DNA of 20,270 nt, taken from Botryosphaeria dothidea. Its lineage: Eukaryota > Ascomycota > Dothideomycetes > Botryosphaeriales > Botryosphaeriaceae. Of the stretch, positions 8,444-18,010 are shown piece after piece (position 1 is the first letter of the stretch; every line of letters starts with the position of its first letter). The DNA lies in NCBI GenBank assembly GCA_011503125.2, contig WWBZ02000023.1:1-20270 (forward strand), written 5' to 3'. The notes under the pieces are model-generated. The model did not search any database, was not told the DNA's origin, and was given only the letters and a program-made list of their open reading frames with translations. Both the position numbers and the translations under genes were made by a program.

Positions 8444-9547
8444 CGATGAAGGGAAAAAGAATGGCGTTGGAATACGAGTCAGTGGCTGAACATCACGGTT
8501 CTGCGGCGGTGCAGATTCCACGCCTCAGCTGAGCATTTTGCTCATATGCTGCAGAGAATTAGTTTGTTTATGGACGAATCATTAGTTGAAGGGTCATTGA
8601 TTAGTGGGAACTGCGAAACTCGGAGTTGGCTACGGTCACAGGCATTTGAATTAGACTCAGAAAAGCAAAGTAACAATGGAAAAAATTGAAAAAATGGAGC
8701 GTCCTAAGACTGTTGATGAATCCTAATATGAACTTGCAGAAGTGGCTTGTGAAGTGTGGTGCCCCCTCCGCGGACCTCGCATTGCCTCACGCGCTCCTGC
8801 GGTTTCCTTTCAATAAAGTTTCGTATCTCTCGATCTACGTTGCTGATCATTGCAAATTCTCCGAGACCCTCTTATCACACTCAGCATAATAAAATGAGTA
8901 AGATGATGATGTCACGTTGCTTCCTTTGGTAGGGCCGGCCACTCAATTCGATCCAACGCGGTGCGAAATCCGGCCTCGAATTGAGCAACGACACATGTTT
9001 TCCAGTCAGAAACCACACGCTTCCCAGTAAACACAGCCTTGGTAAGATGATCTGCCTAGAACCAACGCGGCGGTGTGCGGCGAAACGGTTATTGTGGATT
9101 CAGGTGCGCAGGGATGATGCGAGATCCCTGCACAGCCACAACGATGGCCACACCGCTAACAACGCCAATGGACCACAACTATACGGTGTTACGTGCTTAG
9201 AGTAGTGCTTTGCCCCATTCGGAATAAGCTGGGGATCCGCAATGAACTCGCCGCTCCTCACGTCCTCGTTCATTTGGTTCACTAGATGCGGCGCAGTTAC
9301 TTAGCTGAGATCCTTTGCTCCAATGACCCCACAACGACAAGACTGCCAGTGTTGCCTTCAGATTCTGCCTTGTACCCGAACCTTGAACCTAGAATCTCCC
9401 TTTCACGAGTTTGAGCTTGATGCCAACTGTGAAACATATATTCTGCTTCTTGTGTCACTTCCTCAGATCCAGGGTGCTTGAGTTTGCTTGATTATCGTCA
9501 CAATTATTCCTCTTTTATTCTCCCTATACTGTGAAATCGCCCCGAAA
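8444..9547. other. Intergenic region with eroded gene pieces
   Basis: No intact gene is visible over 1.1 kb. The minus strand between about 9290 and 8912 contains coding-like peptides in more than one frame (described separately). The last ~250 bases before 9548 are pyrimidine-rich and should hold the promoter and leader of the VWA-Vint gene. Confidence 0.5.
8912..9290 (-). pseudogene. Possible eroded gene remnant, family unknown
   Basis: A minus-strand frame ending at TGA 8912-8914 reads like a genuine protein C-terminus: ADHLTKAVFTGKRVVSDWK, then CVVAQFEAGFRTALDRIEW and PALPKEAT. A TAG sits just before ADHLTK where CAG would restore glutamine. Further upstream another frame gives NQMNEDVRSGEFIADPQLIP. 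The changes of frame and the stop suggest a decayed gene, or possibly short exons of a gene I cannot assemble. No family is recognised, and chance coding appearance remains possible. Confidence 0.3.
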
Positions 9548-12211
9548 ATGGTTTCCCTTCCGAGTCGTTTCAAGAAAGAGCCGCGGCATGCATCTCCCGA
9601 TTCCTCTGTGCGAACTCTCGTTACGTCCGAACATGCCACCCCATCCACAACCTCCGTCAACGCCATCTTTCAGACTCATTTCACTGACAACGAGAAGGAC
9701 TGGGAATTCCTCGAAGATGAGTGTCCAATGGACAAGAAAGAGACTTGCTCTTCACCAGTCGAGCTCAAGGTGCATTCGCTCCGGGAACCGAAAGGAGTGC
9801 TCGTCTCCGTGCAGCCGCCGAAGAACCCTCCAGCGTCGTTGGGGACCAAGAAGCGCCATCCTGTGGATATAGTCCTTGTGCTTGACGTATCATCGAGTAT
9901 GGATAACCCGGTGAAGATGCCGAAAGCGTCAGACACACAGCCGAGTGGTGGAAGTGATACCAGGAGTAAATCGGAGCAGGAAAGCTATCATTCCAGGCTA
10001 GACTTGGCCAAGAATGCAATGCGCGGGATTGTCTCAGGACTAGATGATGGGGATAGAGTCGGTATCGTATGTTTTGGGTACGATGTTGAGGTAAGTGGAT
10101 GTCGTATTGCAAGCATTTCTATGCACCAGATCACTTACCAATGTCCCGTGTCATGTAGGAATTTCAAGAGCTCACTCAGATGAGCAAGAAGGCTCAGGAG
10201 GAGCTTCTGACAAAGATAGATACCATCAGAGCCCACGGCGCAACCAACCTGTGGGCTGGTCTCCGTCAGGGTTACAGAACGCTGGCATCAGAGAACAAAC
10301 GACGGACTGCGGGATCCCCAGGCCATTCCCTGTCCGCAATTTACCTTCTTACTGATGGTCTACCAAACGTTATGCCTCCTCCAGACGGCTATATACCGGC
10401 ACTTCAGCGCTTGATCTCGAAAGAGGTCCAGCAGGGGAAGAACCCGGTCATTCCATCTCTGCATACTTTTGGTTTCGGCTACGAGATTCGCTCGGGACTG
10501 CTTCAGGCTCTAGCCGAAGTGGGCGGAGGATACTATGCATTCATTCCTGAGGGTAGTTTCGTTGGTGAGCTTGTAGACCACTCTTTGAGATTTATAACCC
10601 GTACTGATGCATTCAAGCCACGATTTTCAACCACGCTTTCGCCAACCTAAGCATAAGCTTTACAACAAGTGCTAAGTTGAGGGTTACGATTTCAGGTGGC
10701 TTAGATACAATCAGGCCACTGCCAGGTGCAGTAGCGAGCAGAGAAGATGACGTTGACTTGGAGATCTCTCTTTACAATCTTCAGTACGGTCAACAGCGCA
10801 ACATATTCCTTACTTCGCTACAGGGACTTGACCTGAGAGAAAACTCGACCGCCGTCTTATCCGCAACTCTCGAGTATACCGAACCAGGCCGTACAACCCA
10901 ATACGTAAAGACCGTGAGGAATACCTCAGACATATCGAAATCTCTTCCGCGATCCTTCACCTATCATCACTTACATCGGTCCATGGTCTGCGAGTTTCTG
11001 GCATCTCTCTCAAAGCGCAACAGCGTTGACGAGTACATGCCCATCTTGGAATACGAGCTCAAATTCGCGGTCTCGAGGCTTGAGAAGTTAACAGAGCGAA
11101 TCGAATCCAGCGGCTTTGAGGATGAGCTCAACAAGAGTCTTCTGAGAGATCTCAAAAGCGACATGGACCGGGCGCACACCAGTGCCGAAGACCCAGCTGG
11201 ACAGATCCAAAAGGCATTGTGCAAAGGAGAGTGGTTCGAGAAATGGGGCACGCACTACCGTAAGTAGCACAATCCCCGTGAATCCCCAAATGAGCAGGAA
11301 ACTTACAAAGCATTCCTTCTCCAGTTCCATCTGTCCTCCACGCGTACCGCAACCAACTCTGCCTCAACGAGAAAGACCCCGGTCCGAAGATGTACGTCGT
11401 CAACAACGCTCTCTTCGACCACTTCAAGCAGCTGCAGAGCGACGCCTGGGACACCATCGAGATCCGCCTGGCCAAACTCCTGGTCGAGAACGCCGAGGTA
11501 CAGAAGTGCGAGAGCGGCAGCAATCTGCTGTCCGGCAGTCCGCCATCCTACGCCGCTTCCCGGTGCATGCCAGCTCTGCCTCCTGCTCCCCGCATCTCCA
11601 TGGCCATCTACAACAACCCGGATAACCCGTGCTTCGCTGCGCCGTCGCGCATCCTGCTGGCCAGCGGCCGCGCAATCCCGGTGCGTCGACTTCGCCCTGG
11701 CGTCATGGTGTCCACGCCGGTGGGACCGCGGCGTGTTGCGGCTGTGATGAAGACGGTTTGTGCGGACACCGCGCTGTGCCGTCTTGGAAAATTGCTGATC
11801 ACGCCGTGGCACCCGGTGCTCGATGCGGGTGCCAGGATGTGGGTGTTTCCGGCGCAGCTTGCGGATGTGGAGCGGTGGAGCAAGATGGACGTGTATTCTG
11901 TGCTGCTTGAGAGGGATGGGCGGCCGGAAGCACATGCGGTGAACGTTGGCGGGAAGTGGTGTGTTACTCTGGGGCATGGAATCGTGAGGAGAAGCTTGAT
12001 GGATGCACGAGGACATGAATTCTTAGGTGATTATCAGAGGGTTGCGGGGGACATGAAGAAGCTGCCAAAAGGAAGGGGACGGGTGTCGAAGTGCGGTGGG
12101 ATGCGTAGGGACGATGACACTGGACTAATGTGTGGTTTCGAGGGGCCGGTGGGAAAGTGCAGGGAAAGAATGAGGAAGAGGTCAGGAGGGAAATGTGTAG
12201 CTTCGGTATAG
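9548..12211 (+). CDS. VWA-Vint protein: von Willebrand A domain plus Hint-type domain
   Basis: Four exons: 9548-10090, 10159-10564, 10618-11259 and 11325-12211, giving 825 residues. The three introns (68, 53 and 65 bp) have donors GTAAGT, GTGAGC and GTAAGT. The second intron removes an apparent stop at 10648-10650 and restores the family motif TIFNHAFANL. The ATG at 9548 has a strong context (AAAATGG). Residues ~105-290 form a VWA domain with a complete metal-binding site: D113-x-S115-x-S117, T210 and D247. A middle region (Vwaint-like) follows. A Hint/Vint domain starts at Cys633 in CFAAPSRILLASG, has T690-P-W-H693 as the Hint TxxH motif, and ends near GHGIV. A C-terminal extension contains GHEFLGDYQRV. 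Hint domains cleave or splice their own backbone through the N-terminal Cys. The biological role of fungal VWA-Vint proteins is not established, and I infer only probable self-processing. No signal peptide is seen from this start. Confidence 0.9.
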
Positions 12212-12635
12212 TTTGTGCTGTGTGCAACGGCCTGGGAGGTGTGCTTCATTCAGTCATGTTGTTAACGCGCGAAAAGACAAGAAAATGTGCGGTGGCAATG
12301 AATCTCGACAAAGTGTTGTGAGCGTCGTGGGCGTGAGCGAGCCACCGGCACCGGCAGCGACATTTTGGAAGGCGCGGAACGGCGGCAGCGGCGAGGGCGG
12401 GCGGAAAGTCTTGGCGTTGCCGATCTCGCAGGCGGTGTGGCGCAGTGCGGGTGGGCGGCGGCGACGGGCGATTTGACGTCGGCGGGGCTTTGAAATCAAC
12501 GCGCTTTCCTCCTCATCGCAAACCCAAGCATGCGCTGCTCCGTCAACCCGACAATTCCTCCGCCCGTTGCTTGCCACGCCTTCGCGCACTCCCCTCCCAA
12601 TCCAGGTTGAGGCCACTCGCCCCTCCGCGCCTACC
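12212..12635. other. Intergenic region, promoter of CFD1
   Basis: GC-rich sequence between the end of the VWA-Vint gene and the ATG of CFD1, both on the + strand. Long open frames here (for example on the minus strand overlapping the CFD1 start) are products of high GC content. I see no clear TATA box. Confidence 0.6.
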
Positions 12636-13592
12636 ATGGGTCTCGAAAACATCAAGAAGATCGTCCTCGTCTTGTCGGGCAAAGGCGGCGTGGGCAAGTC
12701 TAGCATCACCACTCAATTGGCCCTGAGCCTGGCCCTGCAGGGCCACTCCGTCGGCGTTCTGGATATCGATCTCACCGGCCCCTCGGTGCCGCGCTTCTTT
12801 GGCGTCGAAGGCTCCAAGGTCACACAAGCTCCCGGTGGCATGGTTCCCGTGCCCGTCCACGAGGCACAAACACTTGGAGAAGGCAGCGAGAAAAGGAATG
12901 TCGGCCCGCTGTCTGTCATGTCCTTGGGCTTCATCCTTCCCAACCGTGGGGATGCCGTCATCTGGCGTGGTCCCAAGAAGACGGCCATGGTCCGCCAGTT
13001 CTTGTCTTCGGTGCTATGGCCCCCAGGTCTCGACTATCTCCTCATTGATACTCCGCCGGGCACTTCTGATGAACACATTTCTCTGCTTGAGACTCTACTC
13101 AAGGATACCGCAGCGAACCCCTCGCAGCTAGCCGGTGCCGTCGTCGTTACAACCCCGCAGGCCATCAGTATCTCGGACGTCAAGAAGGAGCTGAATTTCT
13201 GCACAAAAGTGGGGCTGAAAGTGTTGGGGGTGGTAGAGAACATGGCTGGATTTGTCTGCCCCAGCTGTAGCGAGTGCACAAATGTGTTCAGCAAGGGTGG
13301 AGGCGAGATAATGGCCAAAGATTACAACGTCCCCTTCCTGGGAAGCATTCCAATTGACCCTGCATTTGTCATGTTGATTGAGGAGGGAAAGCGGCCCACC
13401 TACCCCAAAGGGACCGTCATTCAGGGCAACGACATGTCCACGACGGAGACCGATGGTCATGCTGAGGAGGCAAGCAGAGAAGAAGAGGCCAAGAAGGAGC
13501 CGGGAGCGCTGGTTGACAAGTACACGGACTGTTCTTTATACCCACTTTTCGACAGCATAGTGAAGCAGGTAGTTGCGACCATTGAAGGTTGA
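12636..13592 (+). CDS. CFD1: Cytosolic Fe-S cluster assembly scaffold ATPase Cfd1 (Mrp/NBP35 family)
   Basis: An intronless frame of 318 residues. The protein belongs to the Mrp/NBP35 P-loop ATPases that, as a Cfd1-Nbp35 complex, assemble and transfer [4Fe-4S] clusters in the cytosol (CIA pathway). It begins almost directly with the deviant Walker A motif GKGGVGKSS (residues 15-23) and has [25 protein letters not shown] and [13 protein letters not shown] further on. The bridging-cluster motif CPSC is at Cys208 and Cys211, with an extra Cys214. It lacks the N-terminal four-cysteine ferredoxin-like extension of Nbp35, which identifies Cfd1. An acidic, variable insertion lies at about residues 266-290 before the conserved C-terminus. 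The ATG at 12636 (ACCATGG) has an excellent context and gives the normal length. The open frame extends upstream only through a non-ATG codon. AT-rich sequence right after the stop (AATAATAT) may serve polyadenylation. Confidence 0.96.
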   Translation: MGLENIKKIVLVLSGKGGVGKSSITTQLALSLALQGHSVGVLDIDLTGPSVPRFFGVEGSKVTQAPGGMVPVPVHEAQTLGEGSEKRNVGPLSVMSLGFILPNRGDAVIWRGPKKTAMVRQFLSSVLWPPGLDYLLIDTPPGTSDEHISLLETLLKDTAANPSQLAGAVVVTTPQAISISDVKKELNFCTKVGLKVLGVVENMAGFVCPSCSECTNVFSKGGGEIMAKDYNVPFLGSIPIDPAFVMLIEEGKRPTYPKGTVIQGNDMSTTETDGHAEEASREEEAKKEPGALVDKYTDCSLYPLFDSIVKQVVATIEG

Positions 13593-14092
13593 GCATAAAA
13601 AATAATATGATTGGAAGATTGCGAGACTATCCAGTCGTCTGTGGTTCTTGTTCCGGTGAGACTTCAATTGTGAATCCCGGAATCTTCCAGTGGGCGTGAT
13701 GAGTGCTTGTTGTTACAGCACAGGCCATCTCTAATAGCAGTCAGCCATGGTGAGTTGGGGGATTCGTCCGGACGTAAATGTCACAATTACTTCTGAAAAT
13801 TTACGTCTGGACGAATGCTTCGATTCCCCGTGCGCATATGCGATCAATGTTATGGCCGTGTGCGGGCGTGAATGCTGGCTCCGGCCTATAGTGACGCAAG
13901 CAGCAACTCGTCTTCTTGGAGTGGCAGCCGCGCGCCTGCTTCAATGGGTAGTGACGCTGATGCGCACGCGCCAAACCTGCGCCAGTCGCTTTCATAGGAT
14001 TCTGTTTACTCGCCATTCCTCCGACCTTCTTCACCTCACTCCGTCCAACATCCATCTTCCCGTGTGCCTCGTCCCAACATCTGCTTGTCGAG
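13593..14092. other. Intergenic region, leader of the hypothetical gene at 14093
   Basis: Holds the 3' flank of CFD1 and the promoter of the next gene. An open frame starting at 13747 overlaps the true start of the next gene and contains both hairpin arms, so I treat it as non-coding. The one structure of note is the inverted repeat at 13762-13816. Confidence 0.55.
13762..13816. repeat. 18-bp near-perfect inverted repeat (hairpin, 19-nt loop)
   Basis: The left arm ATTCGTCCGGACGTAAAT (13762-13779) and the right arm ATTTACGTCTGGACGAAT (13799-13816) are reverse complements except for one position, which is a G-T wobble if transcribed from one strand. The left arm itself contains the palindrome TCCGGA. 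It lies about 280 bp upstream of the ATG at 14093 and about 170 bp past the CFD1 stop. Confidence 0.8.
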
Positions 14093-15247
14093 ATGTCCGA
14101 CAAGGTAAGCAGCAACAATCTCGTAGCTCTGCGGAGCTTCTGGGGCAACGCATCCTCTAGCCCCCGTCAAGGCCACTACGCCAAAGATGACCACCTACAT
14201 CTGAGTGAAATTCAGGCGGAGCCGCTCGAGCTCGAACTTTCCCGTCACGTCCTCAAGAACGTCGCCAAGGCTATCAAGCACGACAACAAGAACGACTCCA
14301 GTTGGTTGAGGGCGGAATACATCAAACCGAGCACCGAGTATGGCCTCCCCATCACCGTCAAGTCCAACACCCGCGAATTCGTGAGGATCCAAGACATCTG
14401 GATGCATGCCATTCAGACAGACCCCTCCATCTTGGATGAGGGTGCATTGGTCCTCAATGCTAGGAAGAATGGCACCCCGGTCACCGGAATCAACCTCGCC
14501 AAGTATAGGATCTCGCAGGCTGCTGTTCAGTCAAACGTGGTGTCCACAGCTGAGGACAGTGCCGCCCTTCCGCCGTCTCGCGCGACACCTGTTCCTGCAT
14601 CTTCTCTGCCTCCGGCTTCGCCTCCAGCACCGGCAATCATTGAACATGCCAACCTGAGTAGTGGCCCGGTCAGCTCCCCTCCATCGGGCGGTGTCAAGGT
14701 TTCTCAAAACAGCCCGACGGCCATATCTCCCACTTCGACGCTCCGCTCCAGCACCACATCCCCCGTGACTTCTTCGGATGGCATGACGCGCCGCCCTTAT
14801 TGTGTCACTCGCACTCACCAAGCTGAGGATTACGACCGTTCCACCAGCATGGACTCTTCTTCGATCTCGCAGCAGCGTTCTGCAAGCAACTCTCCTGCGC
14901 GCAACTTCGGCTTGCCGATGCAGGAAACCCCCATCACTCAAGGAACGACGCCTGATCCTCACTTCCAGCTTCAGCACGGTGACTGCCAGCGCTTCAGCAG
15001 CTCTACTGCCTTCTCGAGTGCCTCGACTACCGTCACCTTTCAAGCTATCATCACGACTGGAAGCAACGCCACGGCTATCCCCTTCGGTATTGACCACATG
15101 AACGAGGCTGTTGATGACATCATGGCCTTTGTCGATTGGAAGAATAGTGATGGCGGCCGCGGCGTGCCTGTCGACTTCAAGACTTTCATGAGCATCATGC
15201 GTTTCCGCCCGACTGCCTCTAACGCTTTGATCCTTCACAAGGAGTGA
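14093..15247 (+). CDS. Hypothetical protein with low-complexity Ser/Pro/Thr-rich centre
   Basis: A continuous frame of 384 residues starting at ATG 14093. The N-terminal ~150 residues look folded (motifs HLHLSEIQAEPLELELSRHV, SWLRAEYIKPSTEYGLPI, FVRIQDIWMHAIQTDPSIL). A disordered Ser/Pro/Thr-rich stretch occupies about residues 155-320. The C-terminal ~60 residues again look folded (IPFGIDHMNEAVDDIMAFVDW, DFKTFMSIMRFRP). There is no signal peptide, transmembrane segment or motif I recognise, so no function is proposed. The sequence ACAAG|GTAAGC 12 bases into the frame could be a splice donor, which would replace the N-terminus, but the uninterrupted coding-like sequence after it argues for the intronless model. 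Confidence 0.75.
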   Translation: MSDKVSSNNLVALRSFWGNASSSPRQGHYAKDDHLHLSEIQAEPLELELSRHVLKNVAKAIKHDNKNDSSWLRAEYIKPSTEYGLPITVKSNTREFVRIQDIWMHAIQTDPSILDEGALVLNARKNGTPVTGINLAKYRISQAAVQSNVVSTAEDSAALPPSRATPVPASSLPPASPPAPAIIEHANLSSGPVSSPPSGGVKVSQNSPTAISPTSTLRSSTTSPVTSSDGMTRRPYCVTRTHQAEDYDRSTSMDSSSISQQRSASNSPARNFGLPMQETPITQGTTPDPHFQLQHGDCQRFSSSTAFSSASTTVTFQAIITTGSNATAIPFGIDHMNEAVDDIMAFVDWKNSDGGRGVPVDFKTFMSIMRFRPTASNALILHKE

Positions 15248-15704
15248 AAAATAGCTCCTCCAGATTTCGGTGAAGAAGAATATATTTCCGAGGAGGGGTT
15301 TCGACAGAGACGGATCGGCTATCATATCTGGAACCGGATTGGAAGAAGCTGCAACAGATCGATAATCAATGAAGACCTCATTTACTTGATTGTTGCGTGT
15401 GATCTGATATATGATTGAGCCTTGACCATCGAATACTTACCTCTCTGCTACGGTAGACGCGTGGGGAGTGGAACCATTATGTCATGATGTGAAAGATCTT
15501 GGCTCTACTAGGACCTTCTCATTCGGGTGAGTACTTCCACTTGGGACGGTAGAGGTAAGTTGCACTATTACTAGCACCGATTTCGTAACACTTTCAGGCA
15601 CTCATCAGGAAACCTGAATGTATGCTTGTATAATCGTTTTTTGTGCTTTTGCCTTTTCTTTACTACTTGTGGACTTGAGATTCAACTCCCTCTTTTTGCC
15701 TTCC
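15248..15704. other. Convergent intergenic region
   Basis: Lies between the 3' ends of the + strand hypothetical gene and the minus-strand dioxygenase, so only terminators and 3' UTRs are expected. A pyrimidine-rich tract at about 15635-15700 precedes the dioxygenase stop on the map. No coding sequence is seen. Confidence 0.6.
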
Positions 15705-16929
15705 TTAAAAGAGATCGGCGTTTCCGTACGATCCAGCCCCGCCTTTCGTAATAGCATTCGCCCGCTCCAAAATGTACTCTCCGGCCCTGATGGGTGGATA
15801 TTTGGAGGGATTGTCATCCGAGACGCAGTTCGGCAGTGTCTGTAACACTTTGTCAGTACCAACGAAGATCAGATGGATGGAGAAGACTTACCTCAACGAG
15901 CTGGTCGTAGTTGATACTGAAGAAGAAAGGCACGCTGTACCTCGCCTCCTTCGTCCTATTCACCACTCTGTGCACCGTGCTCTTGTACTGGTCGTTTGTC
16001 CACCTCATCAAGAAGTCACCAACATTCACGATCAACCCACCTTCGACCTTCCCAACCGGCACCCATTTGCCATCGGGGCTCAAGATCTCCAGACCAGGCG
16101 TACTGCTCGGCAGCAGAAGCGTGAAGCACTCGTAGTCCGAGTGCGCGCCCAATCCAATCTTGTCGTCCTCCCCTTCCTTGACCTCCACCTCGCGCTCCTT
16201 GGCCGGGTAATACATCAACCGGGCAATGCCGCCAGGATGCGTCACCATGGAATCGAAATGCGTCTCCTCCAGCCCCAGACTCAGCGCAAAAAGCCTGAAC
16301 AAATGCCTCGCCAGGCCAAGACACTCGCCATAGTACGCCTTCACGCCCTCGAAAAACCCCGGCAGCTCGTCCTCCTTCGGCCACAGATTCGCGCTCTCCC
16401 CCGGCCCCAGCGGCGTGCCGTCCAGCTCGACGTACTTGCCATCGCCGCCGTCAACGTCGAGCGCCGGCTCGTAGCCCCAGTTGAAGCCCTCCTTGGACTC
16501 GGCGCCGTTGCCTTCCACGAAGGTCGTGTACGCGGGCGGCTCGTACCCGCGATGCAGGCCGCTCTGCCGCATGTGGATGGCCTCCTTCTGCGCGGGGGTC
16601 AGCTCGTGGAAGAAGCGGCGCGCCTGCTCGAGGACGCCGGCGCACGCGCCGTCCGGGATGCCGTGGCCGGTGATGGTGAAGAAGCCCGACGACGTGCACG
16701 CGGCGCGGATCTGGTCCGCGACGCGCTGCCGGGCCGCGCGGTCGCCGCCCGCGAAGGACGGGCGCAGGTCGATCGTCGGGACCGTGAACCCTGCCGACGA
16801 GGGCTTGCTGGCGGCCCCGGCCGCGAGACGCGATGCCAGGTACGAGGCCGCGCCCTGGCGGGCGGCCTCGGACGTCGTCCTGTCGAAGGCGGGCGCGGTG
16901 TAGGGCTGCGGCTGGACTGAGGCGGCCAT
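15705..16929 (-). CDS. 2-oxoglutarate/Fe(II)-dependent dioxygenase (isopenicillin N synthase-like)
   Basis: Two exons, complement(15705..15839, 15892..16929), 390 residues. The 52-bp intron (15840-15891) has a GTAAGT donor after QLVE and a TTACAG acceptor. The second exon restores the typical family ending (PNCVSDDNPSKYPPIRAGEY). The ATG at 16929 lies in a perfect context (CCACCATGG). The N-terminal DIOX_N half contains VPTIDL and GFFTITGHGIP. The catalytic half holds the Fe(II) ligands His263-x-Asp265 (GAHSDYECFTLL) and His320 (STVHRVV). The 2-oxoglutarate-binding pair Arg330/Ser332 is in ARYSVPFFF. All active-site residues are present. The family hydroxylates, desaturates or ring-closes small molecules using O2 and 2-oxoglutarate. 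The substrate cannot be told from sequence, and the neighbours do not suggest a pathway. Many fungal members of this subtype are annotated only by family. Confidence 0.93.
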
Positions 16930-18010
16930 GGTGGTTGCTGCTCTCGGCTGGCGTTGTTACAGCGGGATTCTCGGCGAGGGACTATGCTCTTCCGGAGTGG
17001 GAAATGTGTCGCGTGCTTCTTTGCCTCTCTTGGCTGGTTTCGGATGGTCCTCTTGGCCTCTTCTTGCTCTCTCTTGGAGTTCTGGGGACGCCCTGGAAGC
17101 AGGTTGTTTGGGACGAGAGTCTTGGTGAGTCAGGAGGCGTTGCTTGATATCTTAAGGGTTGTTCGTTGTGAAGTCGAAAGGTGGGGTGCCACGAATGAGG
17201 TCGGCGATAAAAGGCCGTGAAAGCCACCCATTCGTCTTATCGGAGCACTCCGCCCCAATTGGCTTCGAGGATGCTGTTTACGTCATCCACGTTACTGCCT
17301 TTTTCGGCATCTGCTGCCGACGGCCGGTGTCAATGTCAGTCTCTACCGATAGATGATTCTGCACGGCCAGAATGTTGTTCGGGCACCACCGACTGTCAAT
17401 GCTTTTCTCGGCTTCCGACCATTGTCTTGAATGCCTGATGCGCATTATGATTTACGGCTCTACCGTCTTGAAGAGCCGAAGAAATGGCGGCGCTACGGAC
17501 GGACTGGGTAGGTGAGGAAGATCTGGGCGTCTTACGCGTACAGGGTTGCGTCGAATTATATGGCTTCTTCATACTTCGGCATTCGCCCTATGAGCTCATT
17601 GACGATGCTCCAGACCCCTACCAAAGTCCACGCGTCCGTACGTCTCCGCACATTAGCTTGCGAGTACGAAGAGCCTGTCGCAAAGTCGAAGTCTGGACTT
17701 TCGAAATGTGCCATATCGGTTGATTAGGCCACTGTCGGTTTATTGCAACATTTTTTTTTTCGTTGGGAAGGTGCTTTCTGGAGCTAAATAATGGTCACAT
17801 ATCTTAAGTTTAATTAATGAATGTCTCATCATCGTATGGTTTGACAGCTGGTATCGTGATGCGAACGTGGAAAGTAATCCACCCATTTCATATAGAGTCG
17901 TGAAAGCGAGCACCGATCTATAACAAACCCACGAAGCATTGTGTCCATCCTTTTGTATCTTCTCTTTTCGTTTTGCTCTTCGAGCCGTGCAAAGCAAGCA
18001 GTGTACGCGT
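16930..18010. other. 1.1-kb intergenic region
   Basis: Contains the promoter of the minus-strand dioxygenase at its left end and the 3' flank of the phosphate symporter at its right end, with a T10 run near 17751. Several overlapping + strand frames of 60-100 codons are present at 16928-17220 and 17484-17727. None has an identifiable motif or splice pattern, so I do not call a gene, though a small lineage-specific gene cannot be excluded. Confidence 0.45.

Noticed and set aside
9488..9547. Upstream extension of the VWA-Vint frame giving a hydrophobic, signal-like N-terminus
   Set aside because: The extension starts with TTG, not ATG. The ATG at 9548 has a strong eukaryotic start context and gives a sensible N-terminus.
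12567..12635. N-terminal extension of CFD1
   Set aside because: It begins with TTG. The ATG at 12636 lies directly before the Walker A region, as in known Cfd1 proteins.
13747..14160. 137-codon frame overlapping the hypothetical gene start
   Set aside because: It spans the inverted repeat and runs into the next gene out of frame. No motif and no splice support.
14531..15325. 264-codon minus-strand frame opposite the hypothetical gene
   Set aside because: Arg-rich antisense frame in GC-rich coding DNA with no motif. The + strand frame is longer and begins with a good ATG.
15435..15560. 10-bp inverted repeat ACTTACCTCT / AGAGGTAAGT
   Set aside because: The arms are 106 bases apart and resemble splice-donor words. 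Likely chance.
15772..16920. Very long + strand frame opposite the dioxygenase
   Set aside because: It is an antisense shadow of a GC-rich gene. The minus strand encodes a complete dioxygenase with all active-site residues.
17484..17727. Two overlapping + strand frames of 71-79 codons
   Set aside because: No motif, no splice pattern and no relatives that I recognise. Too weak to call a gene.
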